A stretch of DNA of 64,000 nucleotides from Blautia sp. MSJ-9 (GCF_018919065.1 NZ_JAHLQG010000020.1:1-64000); one strand, 5' to 3'. Positions 52,094 to 61,947 are shown, counted from the stretch's first letter. Numbers and translations: made by a program. The notes: a model not told the origin generated them from the sequence alone.

Positions 52094-53433
52094 TGGCAGG
52101 TGGAACATTTAAATTATCACAGCCTAAAGTACGCCCGGGCGTATATGTTAATGTAAAGAACGGAAGACAGCCAACCGCATCCAGTTCTTTACGTGGTACC
52201 GCAGTAATTCCGTTAATCGGTTATGACTGGGGACCAAGAGGAGAATGGATCGTTATTTCCGCTGATTCTCCAGATGGACATTTAGCAGAACTTGGACGAA
52301 GTGTTTACGATGACACAAGCTCCGCAATGCTGATGATGCAGCTTATGCTTCTGAAAGCGACTACAGTATATGTATATATCCCGGATGGTGGAACCGCTGC
52401 TACAAAGGATATCACTGTAGGCGGTAAGACCCTGAAAGCAACTGCCAAGTACAAGGGAAGTCTTGGGAATACAGCAAAGATTGTATCAGTTGCTAATCCG
52501 GTAGGCGGTTTTGATGTGTCCATTATTGTGAATGGTTCCGAAGTTGAAATGCTGGAAGGTGTCAAGACTATGGACGAGTTAAAGGGTGCATCCGCTTATG
52601 TAGATTTTGTCGGAACTGGTGAAATGGCAGCGTTTGCCTCTGCGACACTGGAAGGAGGAACCGACACTACATCTGGAAATGCTGGTATCTCCGATTTTCT
52701 TGATAAGTCTGAAAAGGTCCGTTTCAATTGTATGTGTTTCCCATGCACTGAAACATCTTTACAGGCGGCATTGCTTACAAAGATTAAATATATCCGCGAG
52801 AGTATCGGTTGGAAGTGTCAGGCAGTAGCACCGAATTTCTCCGCAGATTATGAGGGAATCATCAATCTGGTGAACTCCTTTGTATATGGAGATAGAGCAC
52901 TGACAACAGCAGAGGCGTGTGCATGGCTTGCTGGAGCTACCGCAGGTGCAGACAAAGTTGATACGCTTACATATGCCACTGTAACAAATGCCACTGCAGT
53001 AGTAGGCGAGATGAATAACGAAGCATCCATTACCGCTATTAAAGCTGGACAGACATTTTTCAGTGTTGATGAGGAAGGTGCTGTTATTCTGGAATATGAC
53101 ATCAATAGCCGTGTTAATATCGGTTCTGATGATCCACAGGATATTAATAAAAATCGTCCGCTTCGTGTTTACGATAGTTTTGCCAATGATCTGCTTGTTA
53201 CTTTCCGTCCAGGTAAGTACAATGCACGTCCTGAGGAATATCCTGTCGTAGAAGGAATTGGACGCTCTATGCTGAAAAACTATGAGGAAGAAGGAGCGGT
53301 CAGCGAAGTTGACTATGATAATGACTTCCTTGTAGATTCAGAGAGATCGGTTGGAGATAGTCTGTATTTCAATGTAGGACTGAAAGCCGTAGACAGTGCA
53401 GACAAATATTATTTCAATGTTGTTGCACGATAG
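52093..53433 (+). CDS. Tail sheath protein (XkdK-like)
   Basis: 446 residues. KVRPGVYVNVKNGRQPTAS at the start is typical of contractile-tail sheaths (GVY near the beginning), and the C-terminus contains DNDFLVDSERSVGDSLYFNV and KYYFNVVAR. GTAVIPLIGYDWGPRGEWI lies near 36-54. The sheath contracts to drive the tail tube into the cell. Confidence 0.85.
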   Translation: MAGGTFKLSQPKVRPGVYVNVKNGRQPTASSSLRGTAVIPLIGYDWGPRGEWIVISADSPDGHLAELGRSVYDDTSSAMLMMQLMLLKATTVYVYIPDGGTAATKDITVGGKTLKATAKYKGSLGNTAKIVSVANPVGGFDVSIIVNGSEVEMLEGVKTMDELKGASAYVDFVGTGEMAAFASATLEGGTDTTSGNAGISDFLDKSEKVRFNCMCFPCTETSLQAALLTKIKYIRESIGWKCQAVAPNFSADYEGIINLVNSFVYGDRALTTAEACAWLAGATAGADKVDTLTYATVTNATAVVGEMNNEASITAIKAGQTFFSVDEEGAVILEYDINSRVNIGSDDPQDINKNRPLRVYDSFANDLLVTFRPGKYNARPEEYPVVEGIGRSMLKNYEEEGAVSEVDYDNDFLVDSERSVGDSLYFNVGLKAVDSADKYYFNVVAR

Positions 53434-53454
53434 TAAGAAAGGAGGAAAAAAGAG

Positions 53455-53892
53455 ATGGCAGGCGAACGTGTAAATAGAAGCCCTCTTTCAGCAAGAGAGG
53501 GTAAAGTATACCTGGATGGTGTTTTAATTGCTGACGCTTGTAAGTTCTTAGTTGTATTCAAACCGACAGTATGGTCCGGTAAGCAGCTCTCAGAACGAGG
53601 AACGAACCGGCGCTGGATTGGATACGATATCGAAGTTACGGTTGAAGAGTGGAAAACCACACGAAGATACCGTGGAATGATTGACGAATATCTGAAATCA
53701 GGAAAAACCCCAGAACTTACCATTCAGGGTATTCAGGACGATAAAAACTCAGATTTCTATGACGTAAATAAGAGCGAAGAGGTTACCTGTATCGGTTGTG
53801 TTCCTACAGATGATATTAACTTGATTGATATGGATACTGAGGGCGACGTAGTTAAGGAATCTATCAAGTTCGGAGCAAAAGATCTGGTTTAA
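53455..53892 (+). CDS. Tail tube protein (XkdM-like)
   Basis: 145 residues. AREGKVYLDGVLIADACKF near 12-30, KQLSERGTNRRWIGYDIEVT near 41-60 and VTCIGCVPTDDINLIDMDTE near 108-127 match XkdM-type tube subunits, which form the inner tube of contractile tails. AAGGAGG precedes the start. Confidence 0.85.
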   Translation: MAGERVNRSPLSAREGKVYLDGVLIADACKFLVVFKPTVWSGKQLSERGTNRRWIGYDIEVTVEEWKTTRRYRGMIDEYLKSGKTPELTIQGIQDDKNSDFYDVNKSEEVTCIGCVPTDDINLIDMDTEGDVVKESIKFGAKDLV

Positions 53893-53916
53893 AGAGTAGT
53901 TGTAAATATAGCGAAC

Positions 53917-53942
53917 AGGGGAGGGAACAGCCCTCCCTTTTA
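53917..53942 (+). terminator. Hairpin with T-run between tube and chaperone genes
   Basis: GGGAGGG at 53919-53925 pairs with CCCTCCC at 53931-53937, with two further pairs, then TTTT. It would lower transcription from the abundant structural genes to the tail chaperone and later genes. Confidence 0.7.
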
Positions 53943-53967
53943 GTATTGAAAAATGGAGGAAAAAAGA

Positions 53968-54444
53968 ATGGGTATCAACATGAAAGCATTTATGAAACCG
54001 GAGTTAAGAGATCGTGGAACAATGGAGTTCCCGGGAATTGCAAAGTATGTAGATGAAGAAGGAAAACCAATTCCGTTCATTATCAAGAGACTTTCGACCA
54101 AAGAAATTAGAGAAATCAGAAATAATTACAAGAGTCGGACTGTATATCGAGACAAAAACAACGGAGATCGTCCGATTGTTGCTGCTAACGGACAGGTTGC
54201 AGTCCTGAATGAATATGACAGTGAATCAGCAGGACTTGAGATGATGGTGGAGGCATTTGTGCAGCCGAAACTGGATGATCCAGAACTGATGAAATTTTAT
54301 GGAGTATATGATCGCCTTGATATGCCGAACATTATCTTCCCGGACAGAGACGATTTCAAATATGCAGATCAGTGCCTGATGGAGGCGTGCGGGCTTGCTT
54401 CTAAAAAGGACGATAAAGAGGTTGTTGAAGAATTAAAAAAATGA
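53968..54444 (+). CDS. Tail assembly chaperone, short form (XkdN-like)
   Basis: 158 residues from ATG 53968, which has GGAGG 8 bases upstream. MEFPGIAKYVDEEGKPIPFI near 19-38, then an acidic helical C-terminus. Homologues of this type wrap the tape measure during tail assembly. It ends with Lys-Lys-stop inside a run of seven A (54435-54441), where a -1 frameshift would extend it with the following 68-codon frame. Confidence 0.75.
   Translation: MGINMKAFMKPELRDRGTMEFPGIAKYVDEEGKPIPFIIKRLSTKEIREIRNNYKSRTVYRDKNNGDRPIVAANGQVAVLNEYDSESAGLEMMVEAFVQPKLDDPELMKFYGVYDRLDMPNIIFPDRDDFKYADQCLMEACGLASKKDDKEVVEELKK
54435..54441 (+). promoter_or_regulatory. Predicted programmed -1 frameshift site (A AAA AAA)
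   Basis: Zero-frame codons TTA AAA AAA TGA. After a -1 slip on the A heptamer the next codon starts at 54441 and the frame continues without stop for 68 codons. The slip site sits exactly at the stop of the chaperone, as in gpG/gpGT-type tail genes. Confidence 0.7.
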
Positions 54445-54647
54445 TGTCCGGGGAAAGCAAGGATGAAGATTCTTACGATTGGATGTGGGCTCACTTATTG
54501 TGGCAGAAAAGAGGACTCCGCATGGAGGAGTTTGCATCTATGGACAGGAACATACAGCTTGCTTATATAGCCTCGGAGGAACTGGCAAGAGACAGACCAC
54601 TTAATGCCAATGACAAATTGGCTAAAGTTTATATAAAGACAAAATGA
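54441..54647 (+). CDS. Tail chaperone frameshift extension
   Basis: 68 codons starting with two ATG codons within the chaperone's end. DEDSYDWMWAHLLWQKRGLR near 8-27 and NIQLAYIASEELARDRP near 36-53 are helical. It lacks a clear ribosome site of its own, so it is most likely made as a fusion with the chaperone through the -1 frameshift. Direct start at ATG 54441 by coupled translation cannot be excluded. Confidence 0.7.
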   Translation: MMSGESKDEDSYDWMWAHLLWQKRGLRMEEFASMDRNIQLAYIASEELARDRPLNANDKLAKVYIKTK

Positions 54648-54665
54648 AAAGGACGGTGATGGAAA

Positions 54666-57600
54666 ATGGGTGATGTGTCTGTACGTATGACCTTGCAGGA
54701 TGATGTTAGTGCAAAAATGCAGAGAATAACAAGCACGGCACGGACAGCAGCTAGTCAGCTTAGCAGCGCTGGGAGAGCTATGGACAATGCTTTTCGTTCC
54801 AGCACCGTTGATTCATTTGCAAGTCAGGCAGGAAGTGCCTTCAATTCAGTTGAAGATGATGCGGAGGCACTTGGAAATGCCATTGAAGAAGCTGTAAATG
54901 GATTTAATGATTTTTCAGCAGGAAGTACAGGGGGAATAGAATCTGCTTTTTCCGAAGCGGCTAACAGTGCAGATGATTTATCTGACAGCGCATCCAGGGC
55001 TTCGGAAAGTGTAGATGAACTTGCAGGCTCAACGGACGGTCTGGGAGATGGCGCGTACGGTTTAGAGTCATTGGCAGGACAGGTGGATGATGCAGGAAAC
55101 TCAATGGATGAGGCATCATCAAAGGCAATAAATTTTAGTGGAGCATTGCGAACTCTTTTTGCGGTAGTATCAGCTGCGGCAGTTATCGGACAAGTGAGAG
55201 ATTTCGCCAATGATTCCGTAGAACTTGGTAGAAATTATACTTCCGTAATGTCAGAAGTTGCGGCGATTTCAGGTGCATCCTCCAGTGATCTTGCTATGAT
55301 GGAGAACACTGCCAGAGAATATGGTGCAACTACTGTCTTTTCAGCATCTGAGGCAGCAGAAGCCCTCAAATATATGAGTTTGGCAGGATGGGATGCACAA
55401 CAGTCAACGTCAGCTTTGGGTGGTGTCCTTAACCTTGCTGCGGCTTCTGGTATGGGGCTGGGCGAAGCATCCGACATGGTTACCGATTATTTGTCTGCGT
55501 TCGGTATGGAGGCAAGCCAATCAACATATTTTGCTGATATGCTGGCATATGCTCAGTCCAACAGTAATACCACTGCGGCACAGTTAGGAGAAGCATATAA
55601 GAATGCTGCGGCTAATATGCACGCCGCCGGACAGGATGTAGAGACGACCACTTCACTGTTGGAGGCTATGGCGAACCAAGGTCGAAAAGGTTCTGAAGCT
55701 GGTACAACGCTGGGAGCCATGATGCGAGATATTACGGCTAAAATGGACGATGGTGCGATCAAGATAGGTGAAACCTCTATTGCTGTTCAGGATGCTTCTG
55801 GAAACTTCCGAGATATGACAGATATCTTGACAGAGGTAGGAGAAGCCACAGAAGGAATGGGAAGTGCTCAGAGAGCTGCGGCATTGAGTTCCGTATTTAC
55901 CGATGATTCCATTAAGGGTGTAAATATGGTGCTGACAGAAGGCATGGACAAGGTTGCTGGATATGAAGAAGCCTTGAGAAGTGCTGGCGGGGCATCAGAA
56001 GATATGGCCAATATTATGAATGACAATCTCAATGGTGATCTGGCAAACATGAACAGCGCATATGAAGAAATGCAGTTGCAGGTCTTTGAGGCGATGGAAG
56101 AACCAATGCGTGAGGGCGCCCAGTGGATTACAAGCGATATTATTCCGACGCTTACAGATTGGGTACCGGAGGCATTTGGAAGTTTAGCAGGCGGTATTTC
56201 AAAAGTGGGGAATGCGATAGCACCATTGGTGAAAAATGTATTAAAGAATCCTCAGGCAGTAGCAAGTGCATTTACATCTATTGGTGCTGGATTTGCAGCA
56301 ATGAAAACTGTAAATACTGGATTTGCCATTGCGAAGAATGTGTCAGAAGCAGGCGGTATTGTCAGTGCTCTTGGAAAATTTGGAACCAGTTTATTCGGTA
56401 CCCCATGGGCGGCAGGTGCTGCGGTAGCAGTAGGTGCTATTACGGCGGTAGGATTAGCTGTTAAGAAATATAACGATATTCAGATTGAAGATAGTTTGAA
56501 CAGTCATTTTGGAAATATAGAACTGGATGAATCACAAATACAGGATTTTGCATCGCGTGTGATCAATGCGCAATGGCTTGTAAATATCAATGCGGCCCTT
56601 GGACATTTTGAAAACGCGGAAGAACTTAATCAGCAGGCGCAGGATGCTCTTGCGGCAAATGATGCTCTGGAATGGAAAGCACGTGTCGGTATAACGTTGT
56701 CAGAAGATGAACAGTCCAGCTATATGCAGAATATAGAGACGTTCAAGTCAAATATAGAACAGGCGCTTACAGAACAGACACTTGCTGCGGAAATGACCGT
56801 AAAAGAGTTCAATATCAAAATGCCGGATGGATCCAGTCTCAGTTCTCAAATTGAGAAATGGGCTGAGCAGGATCTTGGACAGATGGAGTATTTGTCCAGC
56901 GGTCTTACAAATCTGGTACAGTCTGCACTGGAAGATGGCATTATTGATGTTGATGAGCAGGCGGCTATCGACCAATTGCAGAGTAAGATTAACAATATCA
57001 TGGAGGGGTGGCAGGAAGCAGAAGCACAGGCTCAGATGGATGTGCTGACGCAGAAATACGGCAAACTTTCAGGAAAAGATTTGACAACTGGTACCTTCAC
57101 AAAAGTAGTGGAGGAACTGGGACAGCAGAGAGAGACAGCGACAGCTGCTCTGGAAACATCAGAAAAGAAATTATATACCACTTTGAATGCTTTAAATAGA
57201 GCAGACGAAAATGGTGTTCAGAGGATTTCTGATGCAGAACTTGGTGATTATAAACAGCAGGCTGGATATGCCGTAAGAAATAGTCAGGCAAGCATGATTG
57301 GAAATAGTCTGGAATTTGAGAAAAATACTTTATCTGATGCATACGGAGAAAAGTTAGAGAAAAATTATTCAGCAATCAAGGAAAAAACTGGTGATTTTTT
57401 AAGCAATGCAAATAGTTACCTTGCAAATCAAGATTATGGCTCATTAGTAAGCTCAATGGGAAATGCTTTTAGTAGCGCAATGACTGGAACTAGTTTTTTC
57501 AGTGGTAAAGATCAAAAAACACTATTCGATATATATGATACCATGAAACCTGACGTAGAAAGTATGGCAGGATTGATTGATGAGTATAGAGAGATGGGGC

Positions 57601-59318
57601 AAAAAGTTCCGGAAGATGTTATGACGGCGTTTAATGATGCTGTAAAGGTAGGTGCTGCAGCTGGTGATGCGGATGCTGCATGGCAGGTATTTGCAAATCA
57701 GATGATTGCTGATCCGGCAAGCGAAGCACTGGTACAGGCGATTCAGGATGGAACTGTAAGCGTTCCAGAAGAATTAAAGACTGCTATTGATAGAGCGACC
57801 ACAGACGTTGATCCTGACCCGGTGACAATCGAAGGGATGCAGGCAGAAGTCGACGATATTGAAGTAAATCAGGACCATGTAGACGAATTACTGAATAAAG
57901 CCTTTGAAGGATTGGAGGCTACTGGAAATACCGCTACCATAAACGGAGTGGCAACGGTCGAGTATGAAGTAACAGCAGGCCAGACATTAAGTGAGATTGC
58001 CTTAGAATGTGGGGTTGCACTGGATGAGCTGCTTGCGGCTAATCCGCAGATTGAAAACCCAGATATCATTCAGATAGGACAGAAGATTAATATTCCGGCT
58101 AGTGCTTGTGAGGTTGATGCATCTGGTGTTGGAGAGGCTACAGAAGAAGCGGCGCAGAGTGAAACAGCAGAAACTATTGAAGCTGAGCAGGAAGTTAAAA
58201 CGACTCTTACGGATAGTGGAGTAGATGCTTCTCAGACTGGACAGGCAGCAGAAGAAGCAGCAAAAAATCAGACATCTGAAACCATCGAAAGAGATCAGCC
58301 AGTAAAAACCAACATGACAAATGCTGGTGTAAATGATTCTGAGATAACGCAGGCGGCGCAGGAACAGGAGACGCAGGCAGAACCGAAAGAAACGGATGTT
58401 CCTACGACGATCAAGTTCGAAGTGGCAAGTCTGGATGATAGTGCGCTTGCATCCGCAATTTCCGAGAAATTACAGCAGGGTGAAGCTGTTCCGGTGGAAG
58501 TTCCGGCAAATGTAACTATCAAAGCTGGTGCTATTGATGATACCCAGTTATCATCCGAAATCACTGGAAAGCTGGGAGAGCAGAGTGCAGTTCCTATAAA
58601 TGTTCCGGCAGATATTACGATCACCGCAGGAAATGTTGATCCTTCTCAGGCAGTGGCGACAACGCAGAGTGATGTGATCAGTGCATTTTCCACTGCACTT
58701 CCGGCTGATGGAACAGTAGACGTTACGCTTGCTAAAGGTTCCGACAACATTGACGCGCTTTATTCATACGTAGGTGGGCTTGTTACAAGTGCCTGGGCGA
58801 ATCCGTATTCCGCATCCGGCACTGTAAATGTAACACTGACAGCGAATTATTCCCTTGCAAATCCATCAAAAACCATCAGTTTTGGTGGAGGAGCAACTGG
58901 ATCAGCAACGGTAACCGCTTCGCTTCATGCGGATGGCGGTATTTTTGATGAGCCACATCTTGGTATGGTTGCAGAGGCAGGACCAGAAGCAATTATCCCA
59001 TTGAATGGATCAGAAAATGCGTATTCCTTATGGCAGGAGGCAGGAAAACGTTTAGGTGCATTGAGTGATAGACCTATTCAAATGGCTCCGTCCATTTATT
59101 CAGAGGGGAAAAATAACGGTTCAACAAATGAAGAGAAAGCATCCGGCAATAATCGTAGTATTGATATTAATATTAATGGCAGCGGAAAAATAACTGCTGG
59201 TAATGGTGTATCAAAGGACGATATTGTGCAGGTGCTCATGGAAAAGGTAAAAGATGTATTTGTGAATATCGTAGCAGAAGAAGCATTAGTAGGAGGCGAC
59301 GCATCGTATGAGTACTAA
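54666..59318 (+). CDS. Tape measure protein with internal LysM domain
   Basis: 1550 residues. N-terminal 130 residues are coiled and Ser/Asp-rich. The phage tail tape-measure core (about 170-480) has RDFANDSVELGRNYTSVMSE and AREYGATTVFSASEAAEALK, typical of TIGR01760-like tails. A hydrophobic region follows near 515-600. Residues about 1099-1146 form a complete LysM domain (YEVTAGQTLSEIALECGVAL ... IQIGQKINIPA). The C-terminus has HADGGIFDEPHLGMVAEAGP near 1418-1437. By the usual 0.15 nm per residue the tail could be up to about 230 nm. It overlaps the next gene by 11 bases. Confidence 0.9.
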   Translation: MGDVSVRMTLQDDVSAKMQRITSTARTAASQLSSAGRAMDNAFRSSTVDSFASQAGSAFNSVEDDAEALGNAIEEAVNGFNDFSAGSTGGIESAFSEAANSADDLSDSASRASESVDELAGSTDGLGDGAYGLESLAGQVDDAGNSMDEASSKAINFSGALRTLFAVVSAAAVIGQVRDFANDSVELGRNYTSVMSEVAAISGASSSDLAMMENTAREYGATTVFSASEAAEALKYMSLAGWDAQQSTSALGGVLNLAAASGMGLGEASDMVTDYLSAFGMEASQSTYFADMLAYAQSNSNTTAAQLGEAYKNAAANMHAAGQDVETTTSLLEAMANQGRKGSEAGTTLGAMMRDITAKMDDGAIKIGETSIAVQDASGNFRDMTDILTEVGEATEGMGSAQRAAALSSVFTDDSIKGVNMVLTEGMDKVAGYEEALRSAGGASEDMANIMNDNLNGDLANMNSAYEEMQLQVFEAMEEPMREGAQWITSDIIPTLTDWVPEAFGSLAGGISKVGNAIAPLVKNVLKNPQAVASAFTSIGAGFAAMKTVNTGFAIAKNVSEAGGIVSALGKFGTSLFGTPWAAGAAVAVGAITAVGLAVKKYNDIQIEDSLNSHFGNIELDESQIQDFASRVINAQWLVNINAALGHFENAEELNQQAQDALAANDALEWKARVGITLSEDEQSSYMQNIETFKSNIEQALTEQTLAAEMTVKEFNIKMPDGSSLSSQIEKWAEQDLGQMEYLSSGLTNLVQSALEDGIIDVDEQAAIDQLQSKINNIMEGWQEAEAQAQMDVLTQKYGKLSGKDLTTGTFTKVVEELGQQRETATAALETSEKKLYTTLNALNRADENGVQRISDAELGDYKQQAGYAVRNSQASMIGNSLEFEKNTLSDAYGEKLEKNYSAIKEKTGDFLSNANSYLANQDYGSLVSSMGNAFSSAMTGTSFFSGKDQKTLFDIYDTMKPDVESMAGLIDEYREMGQKVPEDVMTAFNDAVKVGAAAGDADAAWQVFANQMIADPASEALVQAIQDGTVSVPEELKTAIDRATTDVDPDPVTIEGMQAEVDDIEVNQDHVDELLNKAFEGLEATGNTATINGVATVEYEVTAGQTLSEIALECGVALDELLAANPQIENPDIIQIGQKINIPASACEVDASGVGEATEEAAQSETAETIEAEQEVKTTLTDSGVDASQTGQAAEEAAKNQTSETIERDQPVKTNMTNAGVNDSEITQAAQEQETQAEPKETDVPTTIKFEVASLDDSALASAISEKLQQGEAVPVEVPANVTIKAGAIDDTQLSSEITGKLGEQSAVPINVPADITITAGNVDPSQAVATTQSDVISAFSTALPADGTVDVTLAKGSDNIDALYSYVGGLVTSAWANPYSASGTVNVTLTANYSLANPSKTISFGGGATGSATVTASLHADGGIFDEPHLGMVAEAGPEAIIPLNGSENAYSLWQEAGKRLGALSDRPIQMAPSIYSEGKNNGSTNEEKASGNNRSIDININGSGKITAGNGVSKDDIVQVLMEKVKDVFVNIVAEEALVGGDASYEY

Positions 59319-60036
59319 TATTTTTAAGGAGAAGTCAAACAATCCAACAAAATATAGAATGTTTTTTAATTACAACAACGATAAGACGGTTCGCGTTGTC
59401 CCGATGCTTCCAGAAAAGTTTTCCGTTACAGTGAATGGAAAATTAACATCTGTAGATATAGATATGTTTGGAGAAATTCTGCACCGGGGGAAAAGGGATG
59501 CAATGACAATTGAATTTGAATCAATTTTCCCTCCGGTGTACGGAAAAAATTATTGTTCCTGCTTAAAGAAGGAATTTAAAACACCTGCAAAGTGGCACGA
59601 ATGGATGATGAAGTTACTGAACAAGAAAAATCCATTTCATTTTGTACTTGTTGGAGGACCGTTTGCTATAAACATATATGCTGATCTTGCATTATATGAA
59701 GCATACGAGCAGGGCGGTGACGTAGGGGCAATTTATTATAAAGTGAAGATAAGGGAACATAGAAAACCATCCGTTACCACTTATAAGAAAAAGAATAATA
59801 AAAAGGCCAAAACAACGGATACAGGAAAAAGGCCGAGTAATAAAACAACCTTGAAATATAAAGTAACTGCTGGCAGTGGACTTCATTTGAGGACAGGGCC
59901 GAATGCAACGATAATAGCATTGATTCCAAATGGAAAGACCGTTACATCAGATGGGAAAAAGAACGGGAGCTGGTACCATGTGAAGTATGGCAGCAAGTGG
60001 GGATATGCTTACAGCTCTTATCTGAGCAAAGTATAA
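59308..60036 (+). CDS. XkdP-like baseplate protein with C-terminal SH3b domain
   Basis: 242 residues. N-terminal ~155 residues match the XkdP baseplate region (VRVVPMLPEKFSVTVNGKLT, MFGEILHRGKRDAMTIEFES). In many homologues a LysM domain follows; here there is a lysine-rich linker (about 155-175) and a bacterial SH3 domain near 180-242 (GLHLRTGPNATIIALIPNGK, GSWYHVKYGSKWGYAYSSYL). It starts inside the end of the tape measure gene. Confidence 0.8.
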   Translation: MSTNIFKEKSNNPTKYRMFFNYNNDKTVRVVPMLPEKFSVTVNGKLTSVDIDMFGEILHRGKRDAMTIEFESIFPPVYGKNYCSCLKKEFKTPAKWHEWMMKLLNKKNPFHFVLVGGPFAINIYADLALYEAYEQGGDVGAIYYKVKIREHRKPSVTTYKKKNNKKAKTTDTGKRPSNKTTLKYKVTAGSGLHLRTGPNATIIALIPNGKTVTSDGKKNGSWYHVKYGSKWGYAYSSYLSKV

Positions 60037-60049
60037 GAGGTACCGCACG

Positions 60050-61249
60050 ATGAATGAAATCAAAGTAAAAATTGGGAAAAACGGTACATATACGAATGTA
60101 ACAAAATTGGTAAAGAAAGTTACTGTTGCAGGACGAAGAGGAGATGCACCGCGGACTTTGACTGCAATTCTCTCAGATTCTGAACAGTATACAAGGGCAA
60201 CCGCAAATTCTGGTGAAGGGCAGAACGTATTTTTTTACAGTAAAAAGAAAGAATTGTTCCGGGGCATTCTTATGACAGATAACCGGAGCAATAAAAGAAC
60301 ACTGTCTATAAAAGCATATGATAATTGCATTTATCTCTGCAATAATAAGGGAAATTTTTCTTTTAAAAATAAGACGGCCACATATATTTTTCAGTATTGT
60401 TTGAAACAGTTAGGACTTCCGTTAGGCGCTGCTGCGAATACAGTATATGTGATCGGTGAGCTGATAAAGAAGAATACAACCTACTGGGATGTAATAGAAG
60501 ATGCACTGAGCCAGACGTATTACGCAACTGGTATTCGGTATTATGTATCTTCTGAAAAAGGGAAAATATATCTGAGGAAGAGGAGAGAACAAACCTCGAT
60601 GCCTTTATTATCCCTTGATACGAATATTAAAACGTATGAAATGTCCCGGTCTATTTATAACACAAGGACCAGATTGACGTTGATAACCTCGAAGGGGAAC
60701 AGTAAGGGCAGTACAATAGATTCCGCTTTAGAGAAGAAAATCGGCAGGTTTTCAGACATTGAAAGTGTAGATGAGGACATCACTCAGACAGAAATAAATC
60801 AGAGGATCAAAACTTTTAAGATGGAAAAAGGCATCATAGATAAAGATTTGAAAGTTTCTGCGACTGGTGACACAAGATGCGTTTCTGGTAAATGTGCCTA
60901 TGTGAAGATTTCCCCACTGGGAGTTGAACGGATCATGTTCATTGAAGAGGATACACATACATTCGAGAATGGACATCATACAATGGATCTGAAACTCAGT
61001 TATGATAAAACCTCAGGAACATCGTCTGGAGGAAGTAGTAGCTCAAAATCAAAAAGCGGTGGAAACAAATATAAAGTTACTGCGAATAGTGGGCTGAACT
61101 TGAGAAGTGGTCCGAATGCTGGTGTTATTGCTACGATTCCGCATGGAGAAACGGTGACATGGGATGGAAAGAGTGAGGGCAGTTGGTATCATGTGCAGTA
61201 TAACGGAACATGGGGATATGCAAGCAGCTCTTGGCTAGAAAAAGCATAG
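60050..61249 (+). CDS. XkdQ-like baseplate hub with C-terminal SH3b domain
   Basis: 399 residues. The N-terminal ~330 residues are the hub domain (VTVAGRRGDAPRTLTAILSD near 26-45; FSFKNKTATYIFQYCLKQLG; LTLITSKGNSKGSTIDSALE). A Ser/Gly linker (about 325-338) leads to an SH3 domain about 340-399 (GLNLRSGPNAGVIATIPHGE, GSWYHVQYNGTWGYASSSWL) closely similar to that of the preceding gene. AGAGG precedes the start. Such domains bind cell wall or glycans (inference). Confidence 0.82.
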   Translation: MNEIKVKIGKNGTYTNVTKLVKKVTVAGRRGDAPRTLTAILSDSEQYTRATANSGEGQNVFFYSKKKELFRGILMTDNRSNKRTLSIKAYDNCIYLCNNKGNFSFKNKTATYIFQYCLKQLGLPLGAAANTVYVIGELIKKNTTYWDVIEDALSQTYYATGIRYYVSSEKGKIYLRKRREQTSMPLLSLDTNIKTYEMSRSIYNTRTRLTLITSKGNSKGSTIDSALEKKIGRFSDIESVDEDITQTEINQRIKTFKMEKGIIDKDLKVSATGDTRCVSGKCAYVKISPLGVERIMFIEEDTHTFENGHHTMDLKLSYDKTSGTSSGGSSSSKSKSGGNKYKVTANSGLNLRSGPNAGVIATIPHGETVTWDGKSEGSWYHVQYNGTWGYASSSWLEKA

Positions 61250-61266
61250 CGTTTGGAGGTAGAAGG

Positions 61267-61512
61267 ATGGCAAATAATATTTCGGAAATTATTAGAATGA
61301 TCGCACAACGAGACATGCCGCATATTGCTGTCGGATATATCTCATCGGTGAGTCCTTTACAAGTAGTCCTGATGGATGATATGAACGTCAGCTTATCAGA
61401 ACAGTCGGTTATTATTCCGTCCAGGTCCAGACGACATATATGTGAAGGTGACAAATGGTACTTACTGGCAGTAAACAGAGGGAAAATTTATTACTTTCTG
61501 GATCGTGTATAA
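61267..61512 (+). CDS. XkdR-like (DUF2577) baseplate protein
   Basis: 81 residues from ATG 61267, which has GGAGG 7 bases upstream. IRMIAQRDMPHIAVGYISSV near 8-27 and WYLLAVNRGKIYYFLDRV at the end match DUF2577. Part of the baseplate cluster xkdR-xkdS-xkdT. Confidence 0.8.
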   Translation: MANNISEIIRMIAQRDMPHIAVGYISSVSPLQVVLMDDMNVSLSEQSVIIPSRSRRHICEGDKWYLLAVNRGKIYYFLDRV

Positions 61513-61527
61513 AAGGAGGATGCAGAG

Positions 61528-61947
61528 ATGGATGAAGACATTATTAATTCTCCTGAAGAGGGCGAAGAGTTAGACGAAAGTGCGATTTACCGTACATATC
61601 GCATGGATTTTGAAAATAAAAGGATCATAGGAATGGTTGATGGGCTGGACGCTATTTGTCAGAGCCTATTTAAGACACTGCAAACAAGAAGATATGCTTA
61701 TGACATTTATGATGATCAGTACGGATGCGATATTATGAATAAGATTGGAAACAGTGATTTGACACCCGGATATTTCGAATCTGATATTCCGGCAATGATT
61801 GAAGATGCTTTTTTAAACATGGACGAGGTTACTGGAATTGAGGACGTACAGTTTGAAATGCTGGATGGGGATTCCGTGTACGTTTCCTTTTTTGCTGAAA
61901 CAACGTTCGGGGACACTATAGTAGAAGGAGACATTAACGATGGCTGA
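61528..61947 (+). CDS. XkdS-like (DUF2634) baseplate wedge protein
   Basis: 139 residues. YRTYRMDFENKRIIGMVDGL near 20-39 and TRRYAYDIYDDQYGCDIMNK near 51-70 match gp25-like DUF2634 proteins. AAGGAGG precedes the start. The stop overlaps the following gene by 8 bases. Confidence 0.85.
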   Translation: MDEDIINSPEEGEELDESAIYRTYRMDFENKRIIGMVDGLDAICQSLFKTLQTRRYAYDIYDDQYGCDIMNKIGNSDLTPGYFESDIPAMIEDAFLNMDEVTGIEDVQFEMLDGDSVYVSFFAETTFGDTIVEGDINDG

